NCBI RefSeq assembly: GCF_017377395.1
Contig: NZ_CP061800.1
Coordinates: 6,159,633-6,223,632, forward strand
Origin: Desulfonema magnum
GTDB lineage: Bacteria > Desulfobacterota > Desulfobacteria > Desulfobacterales > 4be13
Reading direction: 5' to 3'
DNA: 64,000 bases
The position numbers and the translations under genes are program-made. Shown here one piece after another: positions 53,556 through 62,186 of this stretch; positions within the stretch are counted from its first letter, which is position 1; every line of letters begins with the position of its first letter. A model generated the notes under the pieces. That model saw only the letters and a program-made list of their open reading frames with translations, made no database searches and was not told the origin of the DNA.

Positions 53556-55799
53556 CTATTCACGCAGTTCAATAACAAACTTGGCCCCCCGGGGCTGGTT
53601 GTCCTGCACATAGATTTTGCCATTATGATCCGCAATAATTGAGCTGACAATGGTAAGTCCCAGCCCCATGCCGGTTTTTTTTGTGGAAAAATAAGGCTCA
53701 AAAAGACGGGTCTTATCCTCATCCGAGATGCCAGGTCCGTCGTCGCTAATCTCAATACAAACTTTTTTCGAGGCCTCATCAGGAGTTAAGGTGATGACAA
53801 TGCTGCCCTGCCCCTTCATTGCGCCGATGGCGTTATTCACAAGATTAATCATGGCCTGCTTAATTTGCTGGCGGTCAAGATTAAGACATATCATATTATC
53901 AGGCCTGCGGATTTCAAAATGAACATCCGGATGCCCTTCTCTGTAAAGGGCCACGGTTTCTTCGATAATGGGAGGCAAATCGCAGGGTTTGGGATTTGCT
54001 GTGGGAAATTTGGCAAATTCTGAAAATTCATTGACCAGGTTTCGGATCAGGTCCACATGGTCAATGATCATTCCGGTACATTCGTCAAAGACCGGCTCAT
54101 TCAACTGTCCAGAATATCTTCGGTTCAGGCGCTGTGCGGAAAGTTTTATGGGGGTCAGGGGATTTTTTACCTCATGGGCAATCCTGCGGGCAACTTCTCG
54201 CCAGGCAGCCATGCGCTGGGCTTTTTCCAACTCCGTGAGATCATCAAACGCCATGACAAGCCCCATCCGCCGGCCCGTGTCATCTTTGAGTACATTCACA
54301 CGCATCATAAAACTCCGGGGGCTTCCGTCAATTGACAGCCTTAACGGAAATTCCACCGCATCTTTCCGGGCAAGATGTTCCATTACTTCTCCTGCAAGAT
54401 TCAGGTGTTGTCCTTTTAGTAATTTGCTATAGCTCTGGTTCAGAATTCCTTCGGATTTGATATTCAGCATTTTTTCAGCAGACTTGTTCGTCGTTGTGAT
54501 AAATCCCTCAGCATCCAAAGTGATGACACCCGTTGAAACATTCCTCAGGACGATTTCCATATACTGCCCCCTGGCTTCAATCTCAACATTCTGCTGGCGA
54601 AGCATCCTGGCGGAAAGTTCCAACTGCTCCCTGTTGTTTCGGAGGTCACGGGTCATCTTATTAAATGAATTCAGAAGACTTCCGATCTCATCATCCGTGG
54701 CCGGCGCAATGCTGAACCCCAGGTCTCCCTCAGCCACCCTGCGGGTTCCCTCAACCAACTGCATGATCGGTATGCTGATGGATTTTGCCAGATAAAACCC
54801 GAACCATATTGCACAGAACAATACCAGCAATGCCACAATTGACATGGTGATATAATAAGTGATTCGGATCGGTTCTTTCAGCATTTGTATCTGCTGATAT
54901 TCTTCAAATCCTCTTGAAATGGCTGTGAGATTTTGGGAAAGTTCCGAAGGCATCAGGACGGATAAGACAAGAAAAGCCTCAGCGTCCGAGGATTTCACTC
55001 CGAAAGGTACGGTTCCGATGGTTCTTATAAGTTCTCCTCTGGAGATATGCTCGGAAATTGACCGGACACTGTTTATTTCCATTTCTCTGTAAAGATTACC
55101 CGCAGACAGTGATTTCAGTTCATTTCTCAGATCAGATATGACCACAAAGGAGAGACATCTGGCTTTTTTCTTTTCGGCTGTGCCAGTTCCGTAAACTTCG
55201 ACAGCATGAAGATTGAATTCCCGCTGGACAATCTGTATATAGCGGTAAAGTTCATTTTTGTTTTCACGGGCCAGCAGCTGCTTTTTTCCCACCTGATATG
55301 AAATTCTTCTCAGATAAAACCGGTTATGATCCTCCAGATACTTATACAAACGTCTTCCGACACTTAAAGAATTTTCAAGCGCCTGTTCCACAGGAACATT
55401 AAACCAGAACTCAATGCTGCTCGTGATGAAGTTCATGGAAAAGAAAAAAAGAACAATGGTCGGAAAAAGCGTAATAGATATGAACGCAAGGACAAGTCTC
55501 GTGCGGAGTTTTGCCCCCATGACCTTACGTTTTCTGTCATAAAAAAGTTTTGCCAGATTTCTGAAGACGAGAATTATCAATAAAATAAGAAGCAGCACAT
55601 TGATATTGATGAGAATAAACATCAATATGGTGTTGGAAACGGGAAAATCACCTTCAAAATGAATAACTTTGTATTCAGCAAAGGTGAGAAGAACAATGGC
55701 AGATATGATGATAACAACAAGGATGAAATCTCGTTTCCGCTTTTTATGTTCACTTTTTGAAACAGAGAACGGCTTTTTTTTAAATCTGTTACTTTTCAT
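53556..55799 (-). CDS. NtrY-type membrane sensor histidine kinase
   Basis: A 747-residue kinase from ATG 55799. The N-terminus has three membrane helices (about 25-48, 55-82, 95-118), an extracytoplasmic domain of about 200 residues, a fourth helix (YYITMSIVALLVLFCAIWFG), HAMP (SIPIMQLVEGTRRVAEGDL), PAS (VLRNVSTGVITLDAEGFITT), DHp with RRIAHEVKNPLTPIKLSAQR and ATPase (NLVNNAIGAM, ISDDGPGISDEDK, GMGLGLTIV). This is the NtrY layout. The frame extends upstream through a TTGAAAY heptamer array (to 55961), producing repeated FKFQ peptides; the array is probably not translated, but no good ribosome-binding site precedes 55799. DUF4390 and lpxC precede it in the same direction. No NtrX-like regulator follows. 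Confidence 0.92.
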   Translation of the reverse strand: MKSNRFKKKPFSVSKSEHKKRKRDFILVVIIISAIVLLTFAEYKVIHFEGDFPVSNTILMFILININVLLLILLIILVFRNLAKLFYDRKRKVMGAKLRTRLVLAFISITLFPTIVLFFFSMNFITSSIEFWFNVPVEQALENSLSVGRRLYKYLEDHNRFYLRRISYQVGKKQLLARENKNELYRYIQIVQREFNLHAVEVYGTGTAEKKKARCLSFVVISDLRNELKSLSAGNLYREMEINSVRSISEHISRGELIRTIGTVPFGVKSSDAEAFLVLSVLMPSELSQNLTAISRGFEEYQQIQMLKEPIRITYYITMSIVALLVLFCAIWFGFYLAKSISIPIMQLVEGTRRVAEGDLGFSIAPATDDEIGSLLNSFNKMTRDLRNNREQLELSARMLRQQNVEIEARGQYMEIVLRNVSTGVITLDAEGFITTTNKSAEKMLNIKSEGILNQSYSKLLKGQHLNLAGEVMEHLARKDAVEFPLRLSIDGSPRSFMMRVNVLKDDTGRRMGLVMAFDDLTELEKAQRMAAWREVARRIAHEVKNPLTPIKLSAQRLNRRYSGQLNEPVFDECTGMIIDHVDLIRNLVNEFSEFAKFPTANPKPCDLPPIIEETVALYREGHPDVHFEIRRPDNMICLNLDRQQIKQAMINLVNNAIGAMKGQGSIVITLTPDEASKKVCIEISDDGPGISDEDKTRLFEPYFSTKKTGMGLGLTIVSSIIADHNGKIYVQDNQPRGAKFVIELRE

Positions 55800-55808
55800 A
55801 ATGAAAAT

Positions 55809-55947
55809 TTGAAACTTAAAATTTGAAACTTGAAACTTGAAACTTGAAACTTGAAATTTGAAATTTGAAATTTGAAATTTGAAATTTGAAATTTGAAATT
55901 TGAAATTTGAAATTTGAAACTTGAAACTTGAAACTTGAAACTTGAAA
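55809..55947. repeat. Heptamer tandem repeat (TTGAAAY), about 20 units
   Basis: Units of TTGAAAC and TTGAAAT alternate in blocks over about 140 bases between the DUF4390 gene and the NtrY-type kinase. As 7 is not a multiple of 3, three units encode the 7-residue repeat FKFQISN in any open frame. Confidence 0.9.
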
Positions 55948-55980
55948 CAGATAACTGGCAATTGATAACTGACAACTCAG

Positions 55981-56541
55981 TTAATAAGTAAAGTTTATTG
56001 TGTACCAATCAGTTTCGAAATCCCACAGGGAGACAAAGAAAAGGATGTAATGCAGATATAAGGGCAGGGTAAGCTTACTAAGCTCGGCTCTGGCTTTGAA
56101 CTGATAATGCTGGCCTTTTTCAAGCTTGTGAAGGGGGATAATTTTAAAATTGTTAATTTCACTCATCAGTTTCTGAGCTTCTTTGAAAGATTTTGCGATG
56201 ATGGGGTTATTATTTTCCCATGACCGCTTTATAATAAATTCTTTTTTCAGACTGTTGTATTTGATGGTATGGGTGATCTCCATATTGACAATTTCCTTGT
56301 CAGTCCAGACAGAACGCACTTTGTGCAGGGTGATGAAGAATAAAAATGTAGTAGGCACACCGCTTAAAACTGCTTTTCTCATCTTTCCTGTAAAAGTGCC
56401 CTTTATATTCAGATAAACAAGCTCAAGGTGGTCATGTGTGTTGCTTATCGTGATGTCTGACAATCTCGCATTCTGAGCAATCGCCTGATTCTGAATAAAA
56501 AAAGCCATGCTGAGGAGAATGATACATATTTTCCGTTTCAT
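55981..56541 (-). CDS. DUF4390-domain exported protein
   Basis: A 186-residue protein with a signal peptide (IILLSMAFFIQNQAIA) and the DUF4390 pattern: a strand-rich N-terminal half (LVYLNIKGTFTGKMRKAVLSGVPTTFLFFITLHK, with the GVPTTF turn), WTDKEIVNMEITHTIKYN, and a C-terminal hydrophobic patch FVSLWDFETDWYT. The function is unknown. In deltaproteobacteria this domain commonly sits next to an NtrY-like kinase, as here, which suggests an envelope or sensor accessory role. Confidence 0.85.
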   Translation of the reverse strand: MKRKICIILLSMAFFIQNQAIAQNARLSDITISNTHDHLELVYLNIKGTFTGKMRKAVLSGVPTTFLFFITLHKVRSVWTDKEIVNMEITHTIKYNSLKKEFIIKRSWENNNPIIAKSFKEAQKLMSEINNFKIIPLHKLEKGQHYQFKARAELSKLTLPLYLHYILFFVSLWDFETDWYTINFTY

Positions 56542-56550
56542 TAATGATGT

Positions 56551-56630
56551 GATTTGTGATTTGTGATTTGTGATTTGTCATTAGTCATTGGTGTGAACAT
56601 TTGCAACCAATAACCAATGACCAATATCAA
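56551..56630. repeat. Heptamer repeats GATTTGT and AACCAAT in the lpxC-DUF4390 gap
   Basis: Four GATTTGT units at 56551-56578 pass into CATTAGT/CATTGGT; three RACCAAT units follow at 56605-56625. The whole 97-base gap consists of 7-bp units. Confidence 0.8.
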
Positions 56631-56638
56631 TAACCCAG

Positions 56639-57550
56639 TTAAACGGCGATGGCTTCCGGTTGAAAATTGTACTGATCACTTATGTCATAAATGGTAAAGG
56701 TGTCCCATGACCCTTTCTGAGCAAAAAATTTTTTAATAAACAAATGATTAAAGGCATGCCCGGATTTGTGAACCACAAAATGACCCAGAACCGGCATGCC
56801 AAGAAGAGAAAAATCTCCGAGGCTGTCAAGGATCTTATGCCGTACAAACTCATCCGGATAGCGAAGACCATCTTCATTAATCACATTATCCGGACCAAGT
56901 ACAACCGCATTATCCAGGGAACCGCCGCGTGCAAAGCCGTAACGCTTCAGGTATTCGATTTCATGAAGAAAACCAAATGTTCTGGCTCCGGATATTTCAT
57001 TTTCAAAAACATTGTCTGAAACTTCAAGGGTATAGGATTGTTCTTTAATCAGGGGATGATCAAACGCTATGGTGTATGTGATTCGGAAGGTTGAATCCGG
57101 ATAGATGGTGACAGATTTGCCATTTTCCTCTAATGTAATTGGCTCTTTTACAACAAAAAAGCATTTCGGGCCGGTTTGCGCTGTTATACCCGCCGATCTT
57201 ATTAAGGACGTGAAAGGGGCCGCGCTTCCGTCCATTATCGGCACTTCATAGGAATCAAGCTCAACAATGGCATTGTCAACGGAAAGACCGGCAAAAGTCG
57301 CCATGATATGCTCTATAGTCGAAACAATAAATCCGTCATGACCGATGACTGTTGCAAGGCTTGTATCCACAACCGCGTTAAAATGCGCGGATATGCCCGG
57401 ATTATCCGGGAGATCTGTTCTTACAAATTTAATGCCGTGATTAATCGGCGCGGGTTTGATTGTCAGATTCACCTCTTTGCCTGAATGAACGCCCACACCT
57501 TTGCATGAAACCGCTTTTCGAAGCGTCCTTTGATGTAAATGCATAAACAT
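56639..57550 (-). CDS. lpxC: UDP-3-O-acyl-N-acetylglucosamine deacetylase
   Basis: A 303-residue zinc deacetylase that commits UDP-acyl-GlcNAc to lipid A synthesis. CKGVGVHSGKEV is the N-terminal signature; the zinc site is formed by the histidine in VSTIEHIMATFAG and by FVRHKILDSLGD (H and D); SGHAFNHLFIK holds the catalytic late histidine. GARTFGFLHEIEYL is also typical. It shows that the host makes lipopolysaccharide. DUF4390 and the NtrY-type kinase follow in the same direction. Confidence 0.97.
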   Translation of the reverse strand: MFMHLHQRTLRKAVSCKGVGVHSGKEVNLTIKPAPINHGIKFVRTDLPDNPGISAHFNAVVDTSLATVIGHDGFIVSTIEHIMATFAGLSVDNAIVELDSYEVPIMDGSAAPFTSLIRSAGITAQTGPKCFFVVKEPITLEENGKSVTIYPDSTFRITYTIAFDHPLIKEQSYTLEVSDNVFENEISGARTFGFLHEIEYLKRYGFARGGSLDNAVVLGPDNVINEDGLRYPDEFVRHKILDSLGDFSLLGMPVLGHFVVHKSGHAFNHLFIKKFFAQKGSWDTFTIYDISDQYNFQPEAIAV

Positions 57551-58784
57551 CTTTTTTTCTTCCTTTTTGAATTTAAAATTAAAAAACTAACCTGATAATT
57601 TTCTTGGTATTTGGCAGTCAGCCTCCTTTTTTTCTACAAAGATTTTGTATAAGAAGAGGATTATAAGAAGGGGGGATATGAATCCTTTCTTATATAAAAT
57701 CCCTGTAGCGGGAGGGGGAAAGATTTTATAATTTCCTATGCACTCGATGATCAGATTTTTTTACGGCTGGCTGAATTTACTGATAATTTTCAGACAGCAT
57801 ACTGTTTTTTTCGGACTTTCCGCAACAAGGATTTTATATAAGAAAAGGATTTCAGTAGCTGGCCAAAAGTTTTCCGGGATTTCTGCTGTAAGCAGCACGA
57901 TATGTCAGTTCTGCCCGGAATCCGCTGATATCCGAAAAATTATGGCCGGGTACTTATAATCAGTTTATTATAATCCTTTACCATGAAAATCCATTTTGAA
58001 AAGTCGGTTTTTTTTGTCTGTTCCCACCGTATATTTTCACGACCGGGGGTGAAAAACCCGGCTTTTTCATAAGCGTTTGCCATGAAAATCCATTTTAAAA
58101 ACCCGGGTTTTTTTGTCTGTTCTCACCAAATATTTTCATGATTGGGGGGGGTGAAAAACCCGGCTTTTTCATGAGTGTTTCTTATAGAAAATCCTTGCAG
58201 CAAGGGCAGCCTTTATAATTTTTTGCGCGGGAACCCAAAAAATCTGATCATTGATTATGCAGGAACAAAAAACCTGATCATCGAGTATATAATAAAAAAA
58301 TTAACCCTAATAATTTTTTTTTCAGAGCCTGTGTCTGATTTTCATCTGAACACAGAATAAACATTAATCGCTAAAAAAAACAAACACGGAACTACAAAAA
58401 TAACCTAATATTTTTTTTACAATATATGAGTATATAAGTCATCGGAACAGACGAAAACAGTCAACATCCGGACACTCAGACACTTTCATATAGCGTATTG
58501 AGTTTTTTTTGCAACAAAATCCGAAAAAGATTTTGATTTTATATGTTATAACAATACTTCGGACAGTTTTTGATAATCAGGAACGATGGAAAAATTAACT
58601 CATTGAAATTAAAGAATTTTAATTTTTGAGCCGGAGATCATCAGACCTAATAAAAACAGTGAGTTACAAAAAATGTCCGATGTATTGTTATAAAAAAGAT
58701 TGTTCTACAAACAGCTATTTGTTATGATTTAATAATTGGAATTGGAAATTTGAAACTCGGACCAGTTACATATGTACAGTTTTG
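57551..58784. repeat. 1.2-kb intergenic region with 99-bp tandem duplication
   Basis: At 57981-58079 and 58080-58178 two tandem 99-bp units start CCATGAAAATCCATTTT and end near GTGAAAAACCCGGCTTTTTC. Before them, ATTTTATATAAGAARAGGAT-like segments occur at about 57645-57700 and 57830-57855, and a degenerate nested palindrome (GGCCAAAAGTTTTCCGGG to CCGGGTACTTATAA) at about 57860-57960. The last 400 bases are AT-rich and contain AATAAAAACAGTGAGTTAC at about 58650, also seen near 4622. A 61-codon frame at 58175 is unsupported. Confidence 0.65.
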
Positions 58785-58826
58785 AGTTTCAAGTTTCAAG
58801 TTTCAAATTTCAAGTTTCAAATTTCA
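58785..58826. repeat. Heptamer repeat (ARTTTCA), six units, abutting the comM ribosome-binding site
   Basis: Six units of AGTTTCA or AATTTCA end one base before AAGGAG of comM. It is the inverse-complement type of the TTGAAAY array at 55809-55947. Confidence 0.85.
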
Positions 58827-58838
58827 AAGGAGAAAATT

Positions 58839-60377
58839 GTGCTTGCAAAGGTTTTAAGCAGTGCTGTTATCGGAATTGACGCGTATTTGGTTGAAGTCGA
58901 AGTGGATATTTCCCCGGGGCTGCCCACGTTTACGACAGTGGGGCTTCCCGAAGCTGCTGTAAAAGAAAGCAAGGAGAGAGTCCGAAGCGCGGTCAACAAT
59001 TCGGGTTATATGTTTCCGGATGACAGGATCACGGTGAATCTGGCTCCTGCTAACGTCAAAAAGGAGGGAACCGGTTTTGACCTGCCCATGGCATTGGGGA
59101 TACTGGGAGCGACCCGGCTCATTTCTCAGGAACTTATTTCAAAATACCTTATTTTAGGGGAGCTTTCACTGGATGGCCGAATCAAGCCTGTAAACGGTTC
59201 CCTTCCCATGGCGATTGCAGCCAAAGAGGCCGGATATTCGGGGATTCTTGTGCCATATGATAACGGACGGGAAGCATCGGTGGTGGAGGGAATTTCTGTT
59301 CTGCCTGTGACAACACTCTCCCAGGTCATTGATTTTTTTAGGGGTTTTACAAAAATAGAACCTCAGCAGACAGATATTTCCGCGATATTTGAGAATAATG
59401 TCCAGGACGATGAAGTGGATTTTTCCGAAGTCATGGGTCAGGAGCATGTCAAGCGGGCATTGGAAGTTGCCGCGGCCGGCGGCCATAATCTGATTATGAT
59501 CGGGCCTCCGGGTTCGGGTAAAACCATGCTGGCAAAACGTATCCCTTCCATACTTCCGCCGATTACTTTTGACGAAGCCATTGAAACGACAAAAATATTC
59601 AGTGTTGTTGGAATGCTGGATAAAGATCAGGCACTTATTACTAAAAGGCCCTTCAGGTCCCCCCATCACACCATATCCGATGCAGGTCTGATCGGAGGCG
59701 GTCATATTCCCAGACCCGGTGAGGTGAGTCTGGCGCATAACGGTGTTCTTTTTCTGGATGAACTTTCCGAATTTAAAAAAAATGTGCTGGAGGTGCTTCG
59801 GCAGCCTGTGGAAGATATGAAAGTTACCATTTCCCGTGCTGCTTCGACCATTACTTATCCGTCCAGTTTTATGCTGATTGCCGCGATGAATCCGTGTCCC
59901 TGCGGGTATTATTCGGATCCCAAGCATGAATGCAGTTGCACCCATCAGCAGATCATCCGTTACCGGTCAAAGATTTCCGGTCCTTTGCTGGACAGAATAG
60001 ATATTCATGTTGAAGTCCCGGCCGTGCCTTATAAAGAACTCATGGGAAAACTCAGTGCGGAGACATCGGAAAATATACGGAAGCGGGTTTCCGCAGCCCG
60101 CAAAATTCAGTCAGAACGATTTGCAAGAACAAAGATTTACGCAAACGCCCAGATGGGCAGCCGGCATATCAGAAAATACTGTGAGATTGATGACGCGTCC
60201 GCGAATCTCCTTGAAGCGGCCATTGACAAACTGGGGCTTTCAGCCCGTGCTTACAACCGCATATTGAAAATCGCACGAACCATTGCCGATCTTGACGGAG
60301 CCTCTGATATCAGGGTGAACCATATTTCCGAGGCAGTTCAGTATCGGAATTTGGACAGAAGCAAGGGATTTGTGTAG
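58839..60377 (+). CDS. comM: ComM/YifB Mg-chelatase-like AAA+ ATPase
   Basis: A 512-residue protein from GTG 58839, preceded by AAGGAG at the right distance; the frame extends 19 codons upstream through the heptamer array and is not counted. The N-terminal domain has SSAVIGIDAYLVEVEVDISPG and GLPEAAVKESKERVRSA; Walker A is GPPGSGKTMLAKRIPSILPP; VLFLDELSEF is Walker B; AAMNPCPCGYY and the late cysteines, then LLDRIDIHVEV, are family features. ComM is a helicase that aids branch migration of incoming DNA in natural transformation; YifB-type members are widespread, so competence is not implied on its own. Confidence 0.95.
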   Translation: MLAKVLSSAVIGIDAYLVEVEVDISPGLPTFTTVGLPEAAVKESKERVRSAVNNSGYMFPDDRITVNLAPANVKKEGTGFDLPMALGILGATRLISQELISKYLILGELSLDGRIKPVNGSLPMAIAAKEAGYSGILVPYDNGREASVVEGISVLPVTTLSQVIDFFRGFTKIEPQQTDISAIFENNVQDDEVDFSEVMGQEHVKRALEVAAAGGHNLIMIGPPGSGKTMLAKRIPSILPPITFDEAIETTKIFSVVGMLDKDQALITKRPFRSPHHTISDAGLIGGGHIPRPGEVSLAHNGVLFLDELSEFKKNVLEVLRQPVEDMKVTISRAASTITYPSSFMLIAAMNPCPCGYYSDPKHECSCTHQQIIRYRSKISGPLLDRIDIHVEVPAVPYKELMGKLSAETSENIRKRVSAARKIQSERFARTKIYANAQMGSRHIRKYCEIDDASANLLEAAIDKLGLSARAYNRILKIARTIADLDGASDIRVNHISEAVQYRNLDRSKGFV

Positions 60378-60467
60378 TACTTAACCGCATTGATTATGAC
60401 GGGGAGCAGCACAGATTGCATTTAAGAAGGATTGGTTTTTATTTCATCTGAATCATCCGAAGGATAA

Positions 60468-60500
60468 AGACCTTCAAGGTTTTCAAAACCTCGGAGGTCT
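60468..60500. repeat. AGACCTTCAAGGTTTT hairpin
   Basis: Arms AGACCTTCAAGGTTTT and AAAACCTCGGAGGTCT form a 14- to 16-bp stem between comM and the Uma2-type gene, a member of the dispersed AGGTCT family. Confidence 0.6.
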
Positions 60501-60600
60501 GAACCCGTCAGAACTTATTTGGTCGGACAGCAGGTTGTTTCCGCCAGTTTGTTTCATCCCGATATCAGCAATTTCAAAGTGTTGAAACGGAGGTTTCATT

Positions 60601-61170
60601 ATGACGCTAGCAAAAAAAAAGCTTATTTCTTCCGAAGAATATTTGGATATGGAACAATATTCTGAATATAAAAGTGAATATTTTCATGGCGAAATTTTTG
60701 CCATGACAGGGGCTTCTTTTAATCACAATCTGATTGCCTGGAATATTGCCGCCAGTCTGCATGGATCGTTAAATCATTCAGCATGTTTTGCTTTTATCGG
60801 CGATATGAAAATTCAGGTGGATAAGGAAAATCACTATACCTATCCTGATGTGAGTATTGTCTGCGGGGATATTGAATTTGCCGATGGCAGAGATGACACC
60901 ATTAAAAATCCGATTGTTATTTTTGAAATTCTTTCACATTCCACAAAAGATTATGACAGAGGATCCAAATTCACCGCTTACCGGAATATTCGTTCACTAA
61001 AAGACTATATCCTGATTGATCAGTATGCTTATCATATCGAACAGTTTTATAAAAATGAGAAGGAAAATTGGGTGTTGGAGGAATTTAAAAATTCAGATGA
61101 CACATTGAGAATCAAATCTGTTAATATTGAATTGTCTCTGATGACGATCTACGACCGGGTTAAATTGTGA
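60601..61170 (+). CDS. Uma2-family (DUF820) putative endonuclease
   Basis: A 189-residue Uma2-fold protein. SEYFHGEIFAMTGASFNHNLIAWNI, IGDMKIQV, YTYPDVSIVCGD and VIFEILSHSTKDYDRGSKF are the family hallmarks, with the PD-(D/E)XK-like acidic residues in YPDVS and FEILS. The catalytic role is predicted from the fold, and the biological role of the family is unknown. It is present in many copies in cyanobacteria and filamentous bacteria. A CGGAGG ribosome-binding site precedes the ATG. Confidence 0.92.
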   Translation: MTLAKKKLISSEEYLDMEQYSEYKSEYFHGEIFAMTGASFNHNLIAWNIAASLHGSLNHSACFAFIGDMKIQVDKENHYTYPDVSIVCGDIEFADGRDDTIKNPIVIFEILSHSTKDYDRGSKFTAYRNIRSLKDYILIDQYAYHIEQFYKNEKENWVLEEFKNSDDTLRIKSVNIELSLMTIYDRVKL

Positions 61171-61192
61171 GTTTTTGATTTTTTTAAGCCTC

Positions 61193-61279
61193 TGAACCAC
61201 AGATTAACACGGATGACACGGATGACACGAATTTTTTCAATCCGCGCAATCTGTGTCATCTGCGTTAATCTGTGGTTCA
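61193..61279. repeat. Inverted repeat TGAACCACAGATTAAC with ACGGATGAC units
   Basis: TGAACCACAGATTAACRC at 61193 and its inverse ending at 61279 enclose two ACGGATGAC units. This type of palindrome is familiar as an intergenic repeat in several bacterial phyla. It lies between the Uma2-type gene and the PEP-CTERM remnant. Confidence 0.75.
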
Positions 61280-61285
61280 GCACCA

Positions 61286-61394
61286 TTAATTTTTGTCAAG
61301 CTTCTTCCTCAGGCCCGCAAGGCCGATCAGACCGGAGCCGAGGAGGAGTATGGGGGCAGGTGCGGAAGACCTGATTCCCCGGGAGATATCATGA
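61286..61394 (-). pseudogene. Remnant of a PEP-CTERM sorting tail
   Basis: The minus strand ends with APAPILLLGSGLIGLAGLRK followed by KLDKN and a stop: a PEP-CTERM-like tail with the hydrophobic helix and basic end, but with APAP in place of PEP and no protein in front of it. It sits just downstream of the intact PEP-CTERM gene and its terminator. Confidence 0.6.
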
Positions 61395-61402
61395 AAAGGC
61401 AT

Positions 61403-61434
61403 AAAAAAGACAGAGCCTTAAATGGCCCTGTCTT
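61403..61434 (-). terminator. Rho-independent terminator of the PEP-CTERM gene
   Basis: On the minus strand AAGACAGGGCC, a 6-base loop and GGCTCTGTCTT (one G-T pair) are followed by six T, 30 bases after the stop at 61464. Confidence 0.9.
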
Positions 61435-61463
61435 ATTGTGATGCATTGAACTTCAATTCACTT

Positions 61464-62186
61464 TTACTTGTTAAATTTTTTCTTTAATACTGTAAGCCCG
61501 ACAAGACCGACAATAAAAAGAAACATCGTAGCAGGTTCCGGGACAGTCCCTCCTCCAGTACCAGGATTGGGGCTTGGACCAGTATCTCCAGGAGTCGCCT
61601 TCTCGATCACCGCTACCAGATTATTTACAAAAGCTTCACTTCCGCCGTCGCCAAATGCCTGAACATGGAAACCTACTCTCATATTATTGTTCTGATCTTC
61701 GCTTTCCAGCGCAGCGATGAGGTCATCAAATGATCCTATTATGCTGAAAAGAACATCCAGCGATTCCCCGGGATTTATCCCATTCGGCGCTGTTGGCTGA
61801 TCTGGGTAAATCTCAAAATCAGCATCAAACTTGGGATCAAGATCATTGCCCCCCGGGAGGTTGCCAGCCCTGCCAGCGATCAGATACTCCACGCCGTCGC
61901 TGCCATCAACTGAGATTATATCATCAAGCAACAGGCCATTATTTTCAAAATAAATCTGAGTGATTGAAGAGGGATTTCCAGGATCAAGACTATTCCAGAA
62001 TGTAAACAGGGCCTGGCTGTCTCCCGCGTCTGTAATGTCAAGGAATAACTGAGACTCTCCGGTTGTCGCATTATCTGTGCTGTTCGAAGTGATGTTAGTA
62101 AAACCGTAGGTATATGCCCACGAACTGGCTGCCAAAAAAGCCACCATCAAACTTGAAATTGTTAAGACTGTCAAAATTTTTTTCAT
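61464..62186 (-). CDS. PEP-CTERM-sorted secreted protein
   Basis: A 240-residue exported protein. Signal peptide: about 1-24 (ISSLMVAFLAASSWA). The middle is acidic and probably strand-rich. A low-complexity GTGGG linker leads to the sorting tail VPEPATMFLFIVGLVGLTVL with a KKKFNK end. Such proteins are recognised by exosortase EpsH/XrtA-type enzymes and are often linked to exopolysaccharide or surface structures. No exosortase is in the window, so it must be elsewhere. A GGAGG site precedes the ATG. A second strong AAGGAGGTGAT sits at about 62268-62280 without a start codon. Confidence 0.92.
   Translation of the reverse strand: MKKILTVLTISSLMVAFLAASSWAYTYGFTNITSNSTDNATTGESQLFLDITDAGDSQALFTFWNSLDPGNPSSITQIYFENNGLLLDDIISVDGSDGVEYLIAGRAGNLPGGNDLDPKFDADFEIYPDQPTAPNGINPGESLDVLFSIIGSFDDLIAALESEDQNNNMRVGFHVQAFGDGGSEAFVNNLVAVIEKATPGDTGPSPNPGTGGGTVPEPATMFLFIVGLVGLTVLKKKFNK

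Noticed and set aside
55800..55961. N-terminal extension of the NtrY-type kinase with FKFQ repeats
   Set aside because: Encoded entirely by the TTGAAAY heptamer array; kinase homology begins at the ATG 55799.
58175..58360. 61-codon plus-strand frame in the large gap
   Set aside because: Begins inside the 99-bp tandem repeat and is AT-rich, without a ribosome-binding site.
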